From Mycosphaerella arachidis (lineage: Eukaryota > Ascomycota > Dothideomycetes > Mycosphaerellales > Mycosphaerellaceae): 64,000 nucleotides of DNA. Positions 52,720 to 63,974 of the stretch are shown piece after piece; the stretch's first letter is position 1; every line of letters begins with the position of its first letter. The position numbers and the translations under genes were made by a program. The stretch is from assembly GCA_001297265.1 (NCBI GenBank), contig LIHB01000049.1:62001-126000 (forward strand), read 5' to 3'. Under the pieces are notes generated by a model that saw nothing but the letters and a program-made list of their open reading frames with translations, was not told the DNA's origin and did no database searches.

Positions 52720-54207
52720 ATGATGCCTCGACGGAACGATGAACGCCAACCTCTCCTCAATGGCCAACACTCCCCCAGCGACGAACGCCACCACGCCCAC
52801 CAACAAAAAGTCCAATTCGAAGAAAACGACTCAGACAATCCTCGCAACTGGCCTCTATCCCGAAAATGGCTCCAAGTCCTCCAAATCACCATGATAGCCT
52901 TCATCTGCCCCGCCTCCTCCTCCATACTCGCCCCCGCCGCTTCCGAAATCCAACAATCCTTCAAAGTCTCAAACAAGAAACTCATCCTCGCCGGTCAGTC
53001 CGGGTTTGTCTGTATGCTTGGGATCGGGCCCTTGCTCCTCGCTCCCTTGTCCGAGACCTTTGGACGACGTCCCATCTTTCTGACAAATCTTGCAATTTTC
53101 ACACTGTTGCAGATCCCGACTGCGCTCGCGCCGGAGGTGTATAGTTTTATTGTGCTCAGGACTCTGAGTGGCTTCTTCGGGAGCGTGGGGGTTGCGAATG
53201 GGGGTGGGAGTATTAGCGATATGTTTGAGACGCATGAGAGGGCGAAGGTGCTGGGGATCTATTTGCTTGCGCCGCTCCTTGGACCCTCCATCGGGCCTAT
53301 GATTGGAGGCATCATGGTGGGGAATGTGGAGTGGAGGTGGATTTTTTGGATGGTTTTTGGGGTTGCGGCGGTGGTATCGGTGGGGTGTTATTTTGGTCTG
53401 CATGAGACGAGGGCTGTGACGATTCTGCAGAACAGGAAGAGGGAACTTGAAAAGAAAGATGAGCAGACGGAATTTTGGATTGAGGGGGATGGTGATATGG
53501 GGTTGATGGAGAAGGTGAAGGGGAATGGTACAAGAGCTGTGAAAATACTCGCGACGCAGCCGATTGTGTTGACGATGAGTCTTTATCAGGCGCTGGTGTT
53601 TAGCAGCATGTACAGCTTGTACGCGAGCTATACGTCCATCTGGAGCGCGCCGCCGTACAATTTCACCAAGACGCAGGTTGGGTTGGCATATCTGGGCCCG
53701 GCGCTGGGGTTCGTGGTTACGAGCTTCTTTATTGTGTTCTTTCTCGATCGGTTGTATAACTGGTTGGCGGAGCGCAACGACGACGATGGACAGCCGGAGT
53801 ATCGACTACCGATGGCGAATGTCGGTGCTGTGCTACTGCCCATCAGTTTGTTCTGGTTTGGATGGACGGTCGAGATGGATCTTTACTGGCCAATACCGCT
53901 CGCGGCAACGCTGCTGTTTGGTGCCAGTCAGGTCAGCATCTTCAACACGGTGCAGACGTACTACATCGATGCGTACGAGAGCAATGCCGCTTCGGCGCTG
54001 GCGGCTGGTGCATTCTTGCGAAGCATGTTTGGCGGCATTATACCATTGCTTGTTGGAGGGTTGTTTGATCAGCTGGGGTATGGTTGGGGCATAAGTGTTT
54101 TCGGGTTCATCAGTTTGGCGTTGATGCCTGCGCCCCTGTTGTTCTACTACTTTGGTCGAAGGATACGGGAGAAGTTCCCGTTGAAAGGATCATCTAAATG
54201 CCGTTGA
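52720..54207 (+). CDS. DHA1-family MFS multidrug/polyamine transporter (Tpo/Flr1-like)
   Basis: Intronless, 495 residues from ATG 52720; the frame is open 32 codons further up but that part looks untranslated. The N-terminal cytosolic tail ends in DNPRNWPLSRKWLQVLQI, the classic NPxNW signature of fungal DHA1 drug-H+ antiporters. Motif A-like GIGPLLLAPLSETFGRRPIF, motif C-like APLLGPSIGPMIGGIMVGNV, and WRWIFWMVFGVAAVVSVGCY follow, then the loop with LHETRAVTILQNRKRELEKK. C-terminal helices include YIDAYESNAASALAAGAFLR and MFGGIIPLLVGGLFDQLGYG. Twelve helices are expected. It probably exports toxic compounds or polyamines at the plasma membrane. Confidence 0.88.
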   Translation: MMPRRNDERQPLLNGQHSPSDERHHAHQQKVQFEENDSDNPRNWPLSRKWLQVLQITMIAFICPASSSILAPAASEIQQSFKVSNKKLILAGQSGFVCMLGIGPLLLAPLSETFGRRPIFLTNLAIFTLLQIPTALAPEVYSFIVLRTLSGFFGSVGVANGGGSISDMFETHERAKVLGIYLLAPLLGPSIGPMIGGIMVGNVEWRWIFWMVFGVAAVVSVGCYFGLHETRAVTILQNRKRELEKKDEQTEFWIEGDGDMGLMEKVKGNGTRAVKILATQPIVLTMSLYQALVFSSMYSLYASYTSIWSAPPYNFTKTQVGLAYLGPALGFVVTSFFIVFFLDRLYNWLAERNDDDGQPEYRLPMANVGAVLLPISLFWFGWTVEMDLYWPIPLAATLLFGASQVSIFNTVQTYYIDAYESNAASALAAGAFLRSMFGGIIPLLVGGLFDQLGYGWGISVFGFISLALMPAPLLFYYFGRRIREKFPLKGSSKCR

Positions 54208-54291
54208 CAGGCAGTAAACAGGATGTCTCGGATATTTACATTACATTTGAACCTATAAACATTAATCATTACTTCGTGCACTCATGTGCTT

Positions 54292-54723
54292 CTACTTTGA
54301 CCTGTGAACCGTTAGCTTACAGGCACATGAAACACCACCCTCCCGTGGTGAAAGACGACATCTCTCACCAAACTTCCCCAATATCTTTTCCGCCATTGTG
54401 GGCTGATACGTCTGCGGTAACGAGTTCCACTCTGCCCACGATTGCGAGTTCCATTGCGGGTACATGTGCGTTTCGCGGTCGTCTTCGTATCGAATCGTTG
54501 ACAGTCGGTGCTTCCTCTTGCCACAACAACTGCAGTAGTAACCAAGTATCACCAGGGCGATGACAACGCCAATGATGGCGAATGTGACTCCCACTCCGAG
54601 GCCAACTGCTTCGGCTGTTGTGATTGATATGCCGCCGCCTGAACCTAGATCGAGACCGCCTGAGTCTGAGGAGGATGTTGAGGATTGTTGGCTGGCGTCG
54701 TTGGGTTGGCTGCTGGAGGACAT
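54292..54723 (-). CDS. small single-pass membrane protein, hypothetical
   Basis: 143 residues: a Ser/Gln/Gly-rich outer segment (MSSSSQPNDASQQSSTSSSD), one strong helix AVGLGVGVTFAIIGVVIALV with ILGYYCSCCGKRKHR directly after it (a Cys patch that could be palmitoylated), then a Trp/Tyr-containing cytosolic tail. The layout, a Ser-rich ectodomain plus a single helix, resembles fungal mid2-like or mucin-type surface sensors, but the ectodomain is short and no signal peptide is visible, so that is only analogy. It converges with the DHA1 transporter. Confidence 0.55.
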   Translation of the reverse strand: MSSSSQPNDASQQSSTSSSDSGGLDLGSGGGISITTAEAVGLGVGVTFAIIGVVIALVILGYYCSCCGKRKHRLSTIRYEDDRETHMYPQWNSQSWAEWNSLPQTYQPTMAEKILGKFGERCRLSPREGGVSCACKLTVHRSK

Positions 54724-56227
54724 TTTGGTACGACACTGTTGATGTGTGGCGTGATGTGATTGATGATATCCGTGCGCAATCCGATCGTTACACTACTGAT
54801 TGATTGATCGTTCGCTGCTAACGTCTTGGTGGCCGGTCTTGAAACGACAGTATGGTAAAGAGAGTGAAGAGAGACGTTACACCACCCCGCGGAGGTCAGG
54901 ACCAGGTATATACACCAACGAATATCTCAGGACGAAGCGGATAAAAAGCATGAGCAAGAGACGCCAACCGAGACTCCGAAAGGTCCTCACAGGTATAAGA
55001 CAAGCGGGCTGGGAACCAAGATTTGACGAGGAACAGGACGCGCACACGCATGAGACCCGAAGAGCACTCTTGACTGCTGGACAGCTCAAAGGGGACAAGC
55101 CAAGTATAGGCGAACGTATGAGGAGGCGCTTTTAGGACGTTCTTGAGATCTTGGGTGGATGTCTCAGCCGTCTAGGCAGGAGAGGGAATAGCTCGTCCGG
55201 ACCTGGACCTCGGTGAGCGCATACCAGCCATGCCGTTCGATGTGGACGATCAGGAGAAGTTGGAGCCGCAGCAGGAATTGTTGGCAGGAAGATGTGGGTC
55301 AAGCGAGACTGGAGAGCTATGGTGGGATGCGAGTGTGAGTCGTACATGTGATGTGTAGATCGTTGGAATTGGTGAGGTGAAAGCTCGAAGCTCGACCCGA
55401 ACTGCCGGTCGAGCGCCGAGCGTGCCGAGCATGCCTTGCCACGTTATTTCAATAGACTTCAGGAGGAATGGGAGGCTGGCATTGACATCAACTTCGTCAA
55501 TACGCGTCACGACCGAACTCCTCGATCTTAGTCGCGCAGATGGTGATAACGTTCTGCCACATGAGAGGGCGATTGTACTGCTCTGGCGAACGCAGCTCAA
55601 ACGAGGAACAGAAAGAAGGCGTGCCACTTTGTGAAGTTTACCAATGCCGCATGTGAAGAGGCGGATGCTGTGCCGCACACCAGAGCGACTGTACGCGGGT
55701 AAGAGCTGTTACTGGTCGAAGAGAAAATGCGCCAAGAAAGGCGTGGGATCCAATACAATACTCGCACTTGTCGGTGATGCTACCCTAAAGGCCGCAGATC
55801 AAACTCCTTCGAATGCATCTTATACATCCGATTGTCTCTCTACCGACATGTCCCATCACCTAGAAGACAAGGCTCCGGTCATGTTAGTAGAGGATCATGT
55901 CGCGATGTGCTGCTCAAAGTAGGATGCGAGGCCTGGGCACATAGGCCACGAGCTACACGAGCGTTAGTGACACTCTCATGCCTAACAAGTCTTTGATTCA
56001 AGTCGAAATCGATCGGGAGAGCTCGCAATGGAGATACCGGCCGAGAAGCTGGAAGATCAGTCTCTTCTTGCTGATTCTTGCACGTTCGGATTTTTTTTCA
56101 CTTACCAAAGCATGTCTTTCATGAGACCCAAGTCCTGCGTTTGCTCTCATTTCCAGGTGAACATAAATGCAGGCTGATTCAGCTGCGATGTTGGTTACAT
56201 CAACAGCGTGATCTCGGGCGACCGGCA
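54724..56227. other. 1.5 kb without a supported gene
   Basis: Frames 54800-55135 (+) and 55250-55678 (-) are Arg-rich and lack any recognisable feature. No repeat or RNA gene seen. Confidence 0.4.
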
Positions 56228-57171
56228 ATGTCCGAAATCAACAGAACTGACGAAATCATTCACATCGCACGAGACACCTACAAATTCACCGAGCATCGTT
56301 TCGTGGACTGGCTGGTAGATACAGCAAAGGAGCAGGCAGACGAGCTGTATGACTTGGATACGCTGCTGCAGGGCTACTACAAAACACAGAATGAATACCT
56401 CTACCCTAACCTCCAGCAGGTCATGAACGCAGTACGTGATACCTCGACTCCAGCTAAGCCTGGAGCTACAAGTCTTCGTGAAGCACAGACGATGGTGCGA
56501 AGCGTAATCCGCCATCGGAAGATTCATAGGGATATGTTGCAAGAAGATGCTGACAAGCCGCACAATGAGTGGATCGCACGTCTGCAAAGAAATCTAACAC
56601 GATAGGCACAATCCAAGCAGAGTTTCCTGCACGTTGGCAACCCCCACTGGGAAAAGTCGCCGCAGCAGCCTTGCGCCTACCAGGGACCACTGTGACCGTC
56701 GGAATGTCCAACATGTTCTCGCTGCTGAAAACCAGTCCAAAGTCCAGTACATCGTCAACTCCGACCAACATTTCTTCCTTGTCACGTCAGGACCCTCCTG
56801 AGCTGCGTGAAGAAGCATCCGAGCCAGGTCAAGAAGTCTCCGAGCCAGTTCAAGCAGCGCCCAAGCCAGTACGTCGTGACTCCACTGTCGACAATGGGGG
56901 AGACCTCAACATGCAGATCGCGGTGCCGCACTATCTACACAATGCAATGGCGGTGTCGGAGCGAGATGAGCAACTGGAACGCGAGGTGGAAAAACTGAGT
57001 AAGAAGAGCGTCAACCAACGTAACAAACGGGCAAATCGCAAGCAGCGAGAGAGGGACGCGCGGCTGGTTGCAGCTTCTGCCGCTACCGCTGCTGCTGTGA
57101 CTGCTGTAGCTACTACTGCAGTCAATTACGGGTGGCTTGGATGGATCTGGTGGAGATCTTGGAAGAAATAG
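56228..57171 (+). CDS. DUF6604-like protein with coiled coil and C-terminal hydrophobic tail
   Basis: Exon 1 (56228-56579) starts MSEINRTDEIIHIARDTYKF and has HRFVDWLVDTAKEQADELYD, VRSVIRHRKIHRDMLQEDAD and PHNEWIA, the spacing of fungal DUF6604 N-terminal domains (Y-K-x-T..F..WL..A). An 86-nt intron (56580-56665, GTCTGC..CGCAG) leads to exon 2 (56666-57171) with TTVTVGMSNMFSLLKTSPKS, a Pro/Glu-rich linker, a charged coiled coil (EQLEREVEKLSKKSVNQRNK) and the tail AATAAAVTAVATTAVNYGWL with GWIWWRSWKK, which could anchor in a membrane. Total 285 residues. The donor is weak, so two separate small genes are the alternative. Confidence 0.5.
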
Positions 57172-57932
57172 TGCAAGATAGGCTGTGGTTATATATGTAA
57201 TGGCGACAGACGTAGGCCAAGCGTGGATAAGAAGGTAATGCTCTCCTGAACGTTCACTAGCTGTTTCATTCTAACGTTTTGTCATGCTCAAGTTGGCAAC
57301 AGTACTCCCTCCACATCCTCAGCACCCCCAACAACCCAATCTTTATAGATCATGTGCAACTCTTAGCCCTACAACCGGAATTATCCCTGCGGACATCTTT
57401 GAATTTTATGAACTATTTCTTATATCTCCCTTCAACACTTTTCTCGGTCACTCTTCGAAAGTGTTACCATCCGATCACATCGCCTGGCGTTTCCCCTGGA
57501 TCTCGTTCAGTAGAACGATCCAGAGCGTCCAGTGCTCGTAGAAGGTTTCGGCGACCGTTGAGTGACCCGCTCGTTTCAGCACGGCCCCAGCCACGAAAGG
57601 TGCTCAGAATACCACCGTCCCGCCTGCGCCAATGGCCTGGACCTGTATTCTAGCGAAGTCTTGATATAGTTGAGGCTGGATGGTAAGGCCGCTTGAAGAA
57701 GGTTACTGACTAGTGCATTGAGGTCTGCGTACCTTACGTAATTTATGGACATGAGGCACCCCTGAGTGCGAAGGTGCTCTAAGTACTGGTCGAAGAACGA
57801 GGGGGGTGTGAAGATCACTCTACGATCGACTTCCGAGCCAATTTTGCCGTTGGAGCAGGAGCAAACCTTCTGTGTTCCCACAATTTACAGATACATTGTC
57901 TCTCACATCTTTTCACACCTCGACAGCAAAAT
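57172..57932. other. intergenic, no gene seen
   Basis: Short frames only (such as 57279-57653 plus) without recognisable features. Confidence 0.4.
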
Positions 57933-58652
57933 ATGTTGTACCAACTTACCCTCGCTTTGAGCGTGCTTGTGCTCGTCGAGAATATCACTGCAGGGCCTAT
58001 TTCGCGACACCATGATCTGCAACAATCGATCATTTGTGGATCCTGGAGCCCGACGCTGGATCATACTTCGCACTCGGTCCTGAGTGGCCTTCTTTCGCCG
58101 CTCATTAGTCGTCTGGCGATGCGTGCTTGTGCCAGTACCAGCACCAAAGAAGTGCACGTCGACCTTCGCCGCGATGGGGAGCTACGAGAGTTGGTGCAGG
58201 CCAATATCTTTGCTGGCTGAATTGGACAACGGAGGAAGAAAGCTTTTCGAGCGAGACGGAATGCTCATGACCGATTTCGATCGCGCGTCTCAGAAGAAGT
58301 CGGCGGGAACTTGGGACCAAACACTTTGACAGAGCGTCGATATGCCAAAAGCGATGAAATGAGCAGCAACACAACCCACGAGGAGGATACTTCTGCCTCA
58401 TCCCAATAACACCACCCGGCTGTGCAGACAAGTGCGAAACAACATGTCGATGAAGAAATCCTGCAATGGTCCCGACAAAACCCCATCGCCTACGACGGCC
58501 AGCAGCGGTATCGGGCTGCACAGCAGCAGAAAGTCGGACGGCAACCTGCTTCACCCAGCAGCACAGCATCCGCTTGGCGGCGTTTGTTGAGTACAGACAA
58601 CCGAAGAGGAAGGAAGCGGCGGCACAGCATATTCTCAAGAGCTAGAGGGTAG
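57933..58652 (+). pseudogene. signal-peptide-bearing hypothetical ORF with two in-frame nonsense codons
   Basis: One reading frame runs 240 codons. It starts MLYQLTLALSVLVLVENITA (good signal peptide) followed by GPISRHHDLQQ, passes LRELVQANIFAG, TGA (58218-58220), then IGQRRKKAFRARRNAHDRFR, SDEMSSNTTHEEDTSASSQ, TAA (58407-58409), and HVDEEILQWSRQNPIAYDGQ with YRAAQQQKVGRQPASP to TAG. Composition stays protein-like across both stops, and TGA/TAA fit as CGA and CAA changed by C to T. The family is not recognised. If it is not a pseudogene, the first 95 codons would be a small secreted protein. Confidence 0.4.
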
Positions 58653-59503
58653 CGTGGGCCGGTTGTGGCAGTCAGCTCACCGGCTGGCCGAAGAGCGCGG
58701 CTGCTTGGCAGGAATTGTTGGACGGTGTCGGGGAGATGGGATGGCACATCCTAGGGGCCGGAGTGATGGCCAAGTGAGCCGCAGAGGGGAGGGGGCGAGG
58801 CGGCAGCGGGCATGCTTCCCCTTGGATATAGTTCCCATGAACAGATAATTTTCTTCGACTGTGTTACTTTCCTGTTTGAGTGGTCGGTGACTTCGGCAAT
58901 CGTCGGCTAGCTCGAGATGCTTCTGCGTGGCATGCGCATATGTGTATGCTCCTCGCTGTAGGCCATGTGAAAAAAAACACAAGTGACTTTGAAGTGAACG
59001 ATTGGACAGAGTGTCAAGCAGAACGATGGCTCTAAGCGTGTGGCAAGGTTGATGCTGGATGCCTGGCGCATCCCCCCCACATGCGCCATGTCCATCTCTT
59101 TCTGCAGCTCCCGCATCCATTCACCGACGCCGGCAGCTCAGCAGTCAAGGTATCGCATGGCGGAGCAGCCTGTCGTGCGCCTCACGTTTGCATCTCATCC
59201 CATCTTCCCTTCACACGCTGAGGGCGATGTGACGTGTCGCGCGAGCAGCGCCGAACCTCCTTCACTCGCAAGACACAAGACGCTCTTCTAAAGCACGACG
59301 CTTCTTGTGCGTTGTAGATGCTTCCTGCAAGTGACATCTGCGCCTGAAATCTGGCGCAGACGCATATGCATCCGCATCCGCATCCGCATGCATATCCCAA
59401 GCATTATCCTCTCTCGTCATTCAGGCTTTAGTTCGACCTGAATCGAAGACTTGGCTCCAGAAACACACCACATCGCAACACCCCACAGCATCACACATCC
59501 ACC
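58653..59503. other. intergenic; promoter and leader of the F-box/LRR-like gene
   Basis: No supported gene. CATCCG hexamers near 59370-59395 and CA/AC-rich leader sequence before the ATG at 59504. Confidence 0.4.
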
Positions 59504-61570
59504 ATGGCTACACAGCTCGAGACGCAGACCGAGACGTCGACCGAGACATCCTTAGGCATCCATGCCCCTCCTTCAACAGACGCGGAGCCGGCCCAGCAAG
59601 AAACGGCAGCAGCGACAAAGAAGAAGGAGAAGAAAAAGCAGTTCGCAGATCTGTCCCATGAGATCAAGGAGCTCATCATCGAGCGGGTGCGTCTCAGCAG
59701 CCAGCCGGAAGGCAGCGTGTCACATTTCAGCGGCAAACTGATCATGTCTAGGTAATACGGCCATCCGACCTGAAGAACGTCTGCCTCGTCAGCAGGGAGT
59801 TCCACGAAATCGCCGTTCGCTTCCTTTACCGCAATGTCGCCCTCGACTTGGGAGGATCGGCCGACAACCGATTGTCCGCCTTCCTCAACCACAAGAACAT
59901 CGGCTTGAAGCACATCCGACAACTGCGCCTCTACCACGCCAATGTCCACAACTCGCCGTCGTACGATCAGTGCAAAGAGCAGCAGGCTCAGTTTGCATCG
60001 CGGATGGTCCTGGAATTTCTACCGGAGGACATTCTGGAAGAGTTCAGGTACGACCGAAAGCGGCCTCAGACAGACGATGAAGAGGAAGAGTACATCAGAC
60101 CTTGGTTCCGTCTAGTCTGCACGATGAGCTGATGCTGACAGGATTGATAGCTGGTGCCCATGGCGCCCATTCTCCGCCGACAACCTCATGCTACTCTACA
60201 AGAAGCAGCGCAAGATGAAGTGGCTTGAAGTCATGGATCTTGACAGATCTATCCTCCCGGATATCAAGAAGAACCCCAAGATCCAGGACACAATGTTCCA
60301 AAGCGCACGCAAGCTGGCACTTTACCCCGAGAACCGAGACACGCTCAACTTTAGTGGGTTCTGCGTGGAGAAGACCAAGGAGAACCTGGAAGAGCTCATT
60401 GTGCATTGCAACTTCAACTCGCTCGAATCGGCAGACTCGATCGACAGTCGGGAGCTGAATGATTCTGCCACAGCGCCTGGACTTGTCAGTGGCACCATCT
60501 TCTCGTGCATGACACCCTTCGACAAGTGCGAGCCATTCAAGAAACTCAACTCGCTTCGACTACATCGCATCAGCCTGAGGTACTGCGCAGACACTTGGTG
60601 CAAGTTCGTCAACTTTCACGAACTCAAGTACCTGCGGTTGTACCACTGCTCGGGCGCGGATACCCTGTTCGGTCAACTGAGCAGAGCCAGCCACCTGCCC
60701 AAGCAGTTGAAAGTGCTGGAGTTTCAGCATCGAGATAACGACGAAAACGAGGCTCTGATCGCACTCGATGGCTTTCTATGTCTTGTGTCGGGCCTGCGGG
60801 ATCTGGTCATCGACCTCGAGCACGTCAAGCAGTTGCCGGCAGCTGCGGGCATCGTGCGACACGGCAAGACACTCGAGCTGCTCAACGTTCACTGCACATC
60901 AGACAGCCCTCCTTCTCGGATTACGTCAGAGAACGACGGCGACGAGCTGGTGTGGGATGTCGATGACTTCGAGAAAATCTGCAAAGCATGCAAGGACGTG
61001 GAGCAGCTGTCTTGTGCATGGCCCAGCACCAGCTTGATCCGATCACCGAGCGACGAGTGGAAAGCGTACGAGAATGCATGCGGCAATCTTAGGAACATGG
61101 TCACACTGCACATCTCGACCTGGCCGAACAACAAGCCATCTACACAATTGCTTCCGCGATCGATATACGAGACTATGCTCCAAGCACTGGCACAACGTGG
61201 CTTCGAGCTGGCCGCCGGTACACACTCGTCCTCGCCCACCATATTTTCTGATGGCGATGGAGGTGACGCCGACAAGACAGCGAAGGAGAGGCAAACCCCT
61301 GCTAAATTGCGACTTATTGCCTTCGGAACATCGGACAAAATTTACGAACGCGAAGATTCGAAGAACCAGATCATCTACCTCAAATCGACATGTTTCGACG
61401 CAGAAGGCAAGCCCAAAGTCTATGCGGCGCCCGTTGGCTGGTGTTTGCGCCAGTACGTGGAGCCGAGAAGTGAAGTGCTGGACTTTGTCCTGCACCAGAG
61501 CGATCGAAGCAACAAGCCGCCATGTCGAGAACAGCGCGAGACCAGCGCCTGGGGAGACGACGACGAGTAA
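59504..61570 (+). CDS. F-box/leucine-rich-repeat-like hypothetical protein
   Basis: Exons 59504-59686, 59752-60047 and 60151-61570 give 632 residues; the introns (65 nt GTGCGT..CTAG, 103 nt GTACGA..ATAG) keep frame. After a Thr/Glu/Lys-rich leader, FADLSHEIKELIIERVIRPS and DLKNVCLVSREFHEIAVRFL form an F-box-like helix set (short L-s-x-E-i-x-x-x-I core). Then come LRR-like strands: LKHIRQLRLYHANVHNS, KLNSLRLHRISLRYCADTWC, HELKYLRLYHCSGADTLFGQ and LRDLVIDLEHVKQLPAAAG. Such fungal proteins often serve as SCF ubiquitin ligase adaptors; the F-box is divergent and the LRRs irregular, so this role is inferred. Confidence 0.75.
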
Positions 61571-61730
61571 GTGTGAAGCCTATGAGGTGCGACCTTTTCA
61601 AATTTCGTGTTCTCCTTGTATCTAAATTCAACGGAAGAAGGCGTTCAGCTGCAGATTGTGATAGCATGGAGCTAATAGGCGGAAGGGAAGGCTAATGTTT
61701 CAAGAACCAGATTCGTGATCGATTAGTCGA

Positions 61731-61788
<58 letters not shown>

Positions 61789-62235
61789 CACGGCCACCTG
61801 TGAGCTGGCTAGCATGATTGCTATGTCGAAAATCAGCAGATCGCCACGCATGCGTCTGCGATCGAGAGACTTATACATGAGGAACACACCCAGGGCCCTA
61901 CGAACGGCTTTTCTTACGAAGCGAAGAGGATACGACGACACAAAGGAAGAGAATGTACTTGATACCCACACCCAGCGGCGGCGAAATTTTGAACTCGGCT
62001 CTTTAGATAGATGGAAAGGGCGGAAAAGAACGAAACGAGGTAATGTGTTGAATGTCATGAATACTGTATATCCTTCTGGTCACGGATGTGGCATGACCGG
62101 CTCTTCACGATTGCTTTCCTGTTGCAGGCGTGGTCTATCATGGCGGTTGATGGCGTTGCTGCCACTGCTAAGTCTTACAGGTCACCTCTAGAGCCACCAA
62201 CTCGGTCTTCAAGCGAGCCTCCATTACGAGCAGCG
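61571..62235. other. intergenic with long CA microsatellite
   Basis: No supported gene; the main structure is the dinucleotide repeat listed separately. Confidence 0.5.
61732..61787. repeat. (CA)28 dinucleotide microsatellite
   Basis: 56 bp of perfect CA repeats followed by AACACGG. It is long and uninterrupted, so likely to vary in length between isolates. Confidence 0.98.
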
Positions 62236-63974
62236 ATGTGTCGCCGGACGATCACCACTGCCTCCTGTGGCCACGATCTTGGTTGGGTGCTTGTGCAATG
62301 CCAGCGTATTCGCAAGCAGGTTGTTGAGCATGCGCACTGTGAGGACCTCTTTGTTCGGGGCGCGCAGTATGTCTTCCTAAACGGGCCTTGTGGGCGATGC
62401 GTGAGGGAAGCGAATGGACACGGGGATCCCGTCGAAGGCAACGACGATGGAGAACATGGGATGGAGAGCGATGGAGGCGATAGCGACGAGTACGAACATA
62501 CTTCGAGAAGCGGTGACAGCGGTAGCGATGCCAGAGTCGGAGATAACATGTCAACCACTCGTCAGGAAGTTGGCGATCTGGGCCAGGACATGGTAAGATC
62601 CAGCAGCACGGCATCTGAGGAGAACGGGGGGAATCGTGAGGCTGCATGGAACACATACCGCTATGCACGCAGAGGGCTATCACCTGTTCCCGAAAGCGTT
62701 GAGTCGACTGAATTGACTGACTCGGCCGCATCCCTTTCCACCATACGCCCAGAATCTTCAGCTTCGCAGCGTCAGCATTGTTACTCCAGGATCGACCTCG
62801 AACGTCGTCGTCGCGTACGGACTGTTGCAGCGCACAGACGTGTCCGGTCAGAAGACATCGATGATACGCCGGGTATCAACTCTTACCATGCCTCTCTGCG
62901 CGGCGTTGGTGATGATGGCCAGGACATTGATGACGATGAGGACTACCGCAGGGTCGTGGAGGAGTCAACTAGGGCGTATCAGCAGCGCATGCGCACCGTT
63001 GTTAATGATCAAGGGACCTGCATCAAGGACAGAGCGAAGCACCGGAGGAGCAGCAGATTCGTCAAGCGACCGAGGCGTCTCGCCATGAGCATGACCTTGC
63101 GCAGCAAGCGCAAATGGAAGCTGATACGCAGCACTTATTGGCGTACACAGCGCAAGCCCATACTGCGCCCACGTCTGAGAATGACGCAGATCTGGCTCGC
63201 GTTCTCGAGCAATCGGTACAGGAAGCGAAGCAAGCTGCGGAAGCAGACGAGAGCAAGATCCTCGAACAGACTCTGCGCCTTTCCTTGCAAGAACAATCTA
63301 CGCAGACCGAATATGACTACATGGACGAAGTGGCAACAGCTACCGCTGCGAGTGCAAAAGAATATACCGACCGCTACAAGGATTACTTGTCACCGGCCTG
63401 GCAGGAACAATATGATGACTTTGCGAGGAAGGGGTTCGAGAGTAGTCGCGCTGGAGGTTCGGGCGCTGGGGTTAGCAGGCCCGTGGTCTCACCTCCGGGG
63501 CATAATGAGGAGGAGACGTGGGTTAGGAGGGATGTTGGGTATGCGAGTGGGGATTCTGTGCGTATTCCGGTCGTTGCGAGTTACAGTTCTGTGTCGAGTC
63601 AGACACTGGCGCCAGAGCCCTCGACTCCTGTCAAGCCATCGCAGTCAACTTCTAGCGCTACTGCCGACTCACGTATGCCGTCAGCGCAAGCTCCACCCCG
63701 ACCCAACCCTCCAGCTCAGGTACGGGATCTGCAAGTCCAGAAAGCGCCCGCCACTATTACTGCGACCATCTCTGCAACAGTGCCACCAGCTGCGCGCCCT
63801 GCGCTGAACAGAGCTGGTCCACGAGGCCCGCAGCCCTTGGTAGGATGCAGGAGGCAGAATCTATACCGACAGCATCCTGATGACGCTGCTCCAGCTGCTC
63901 GTGAGGCTCCCTTGACGAGACATCAGACATCCGCAAGAGCGCCTGCGAGTACATCTGTTTGCCGACTCTACTAA
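62236..63974 (+). CDS. UIM (ubiquitin-interacting motif) protein, apparent frameshift near 63010, 3' end uncertain
   Basis: ATG 62236 gives MCRRTITTASCGHDLGWVLV, a Cys/His start seen in many fungal proteins of the 'MC+R...CGH' type, followed by CEDLFVRGAQYVFLNGPCGR. An acidic Gly/Asp-rich middle leads to a UIM-like DDEDYRRVVEESTRAYQQRM (about 62930-62990). There the frame must shift back by one base to continue as RDLHQGQSEAPEEQQIRQAT. Two better UIMs follow: NDADLARVLEQSVQEAKQAA and ADESKILEQTLRLSLQEQST (about 63195-63300). A Pro/Ser-rich tail runs on; the last 150 bp change character and the true end may lie beyond the window. The shift may be a mutation, a sequencing error or a missed tiny intron. 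Function: binds ubiquitin (inferred from UIM consensus). Confidence 0.6.

Noticed and set aside
58105..58638. 177-codon minus-strand frame rich in Cys and Trp
   Set aside because: Antisense to the two-stop secreted ORF; no motif and shadow-like composition.
63000..63030. Programmed -1 frameshift in the UIM gene
   Set aside because: No slippery heptamer or obvious downstream stem was seen; treated as mutation or sequence error until tested.
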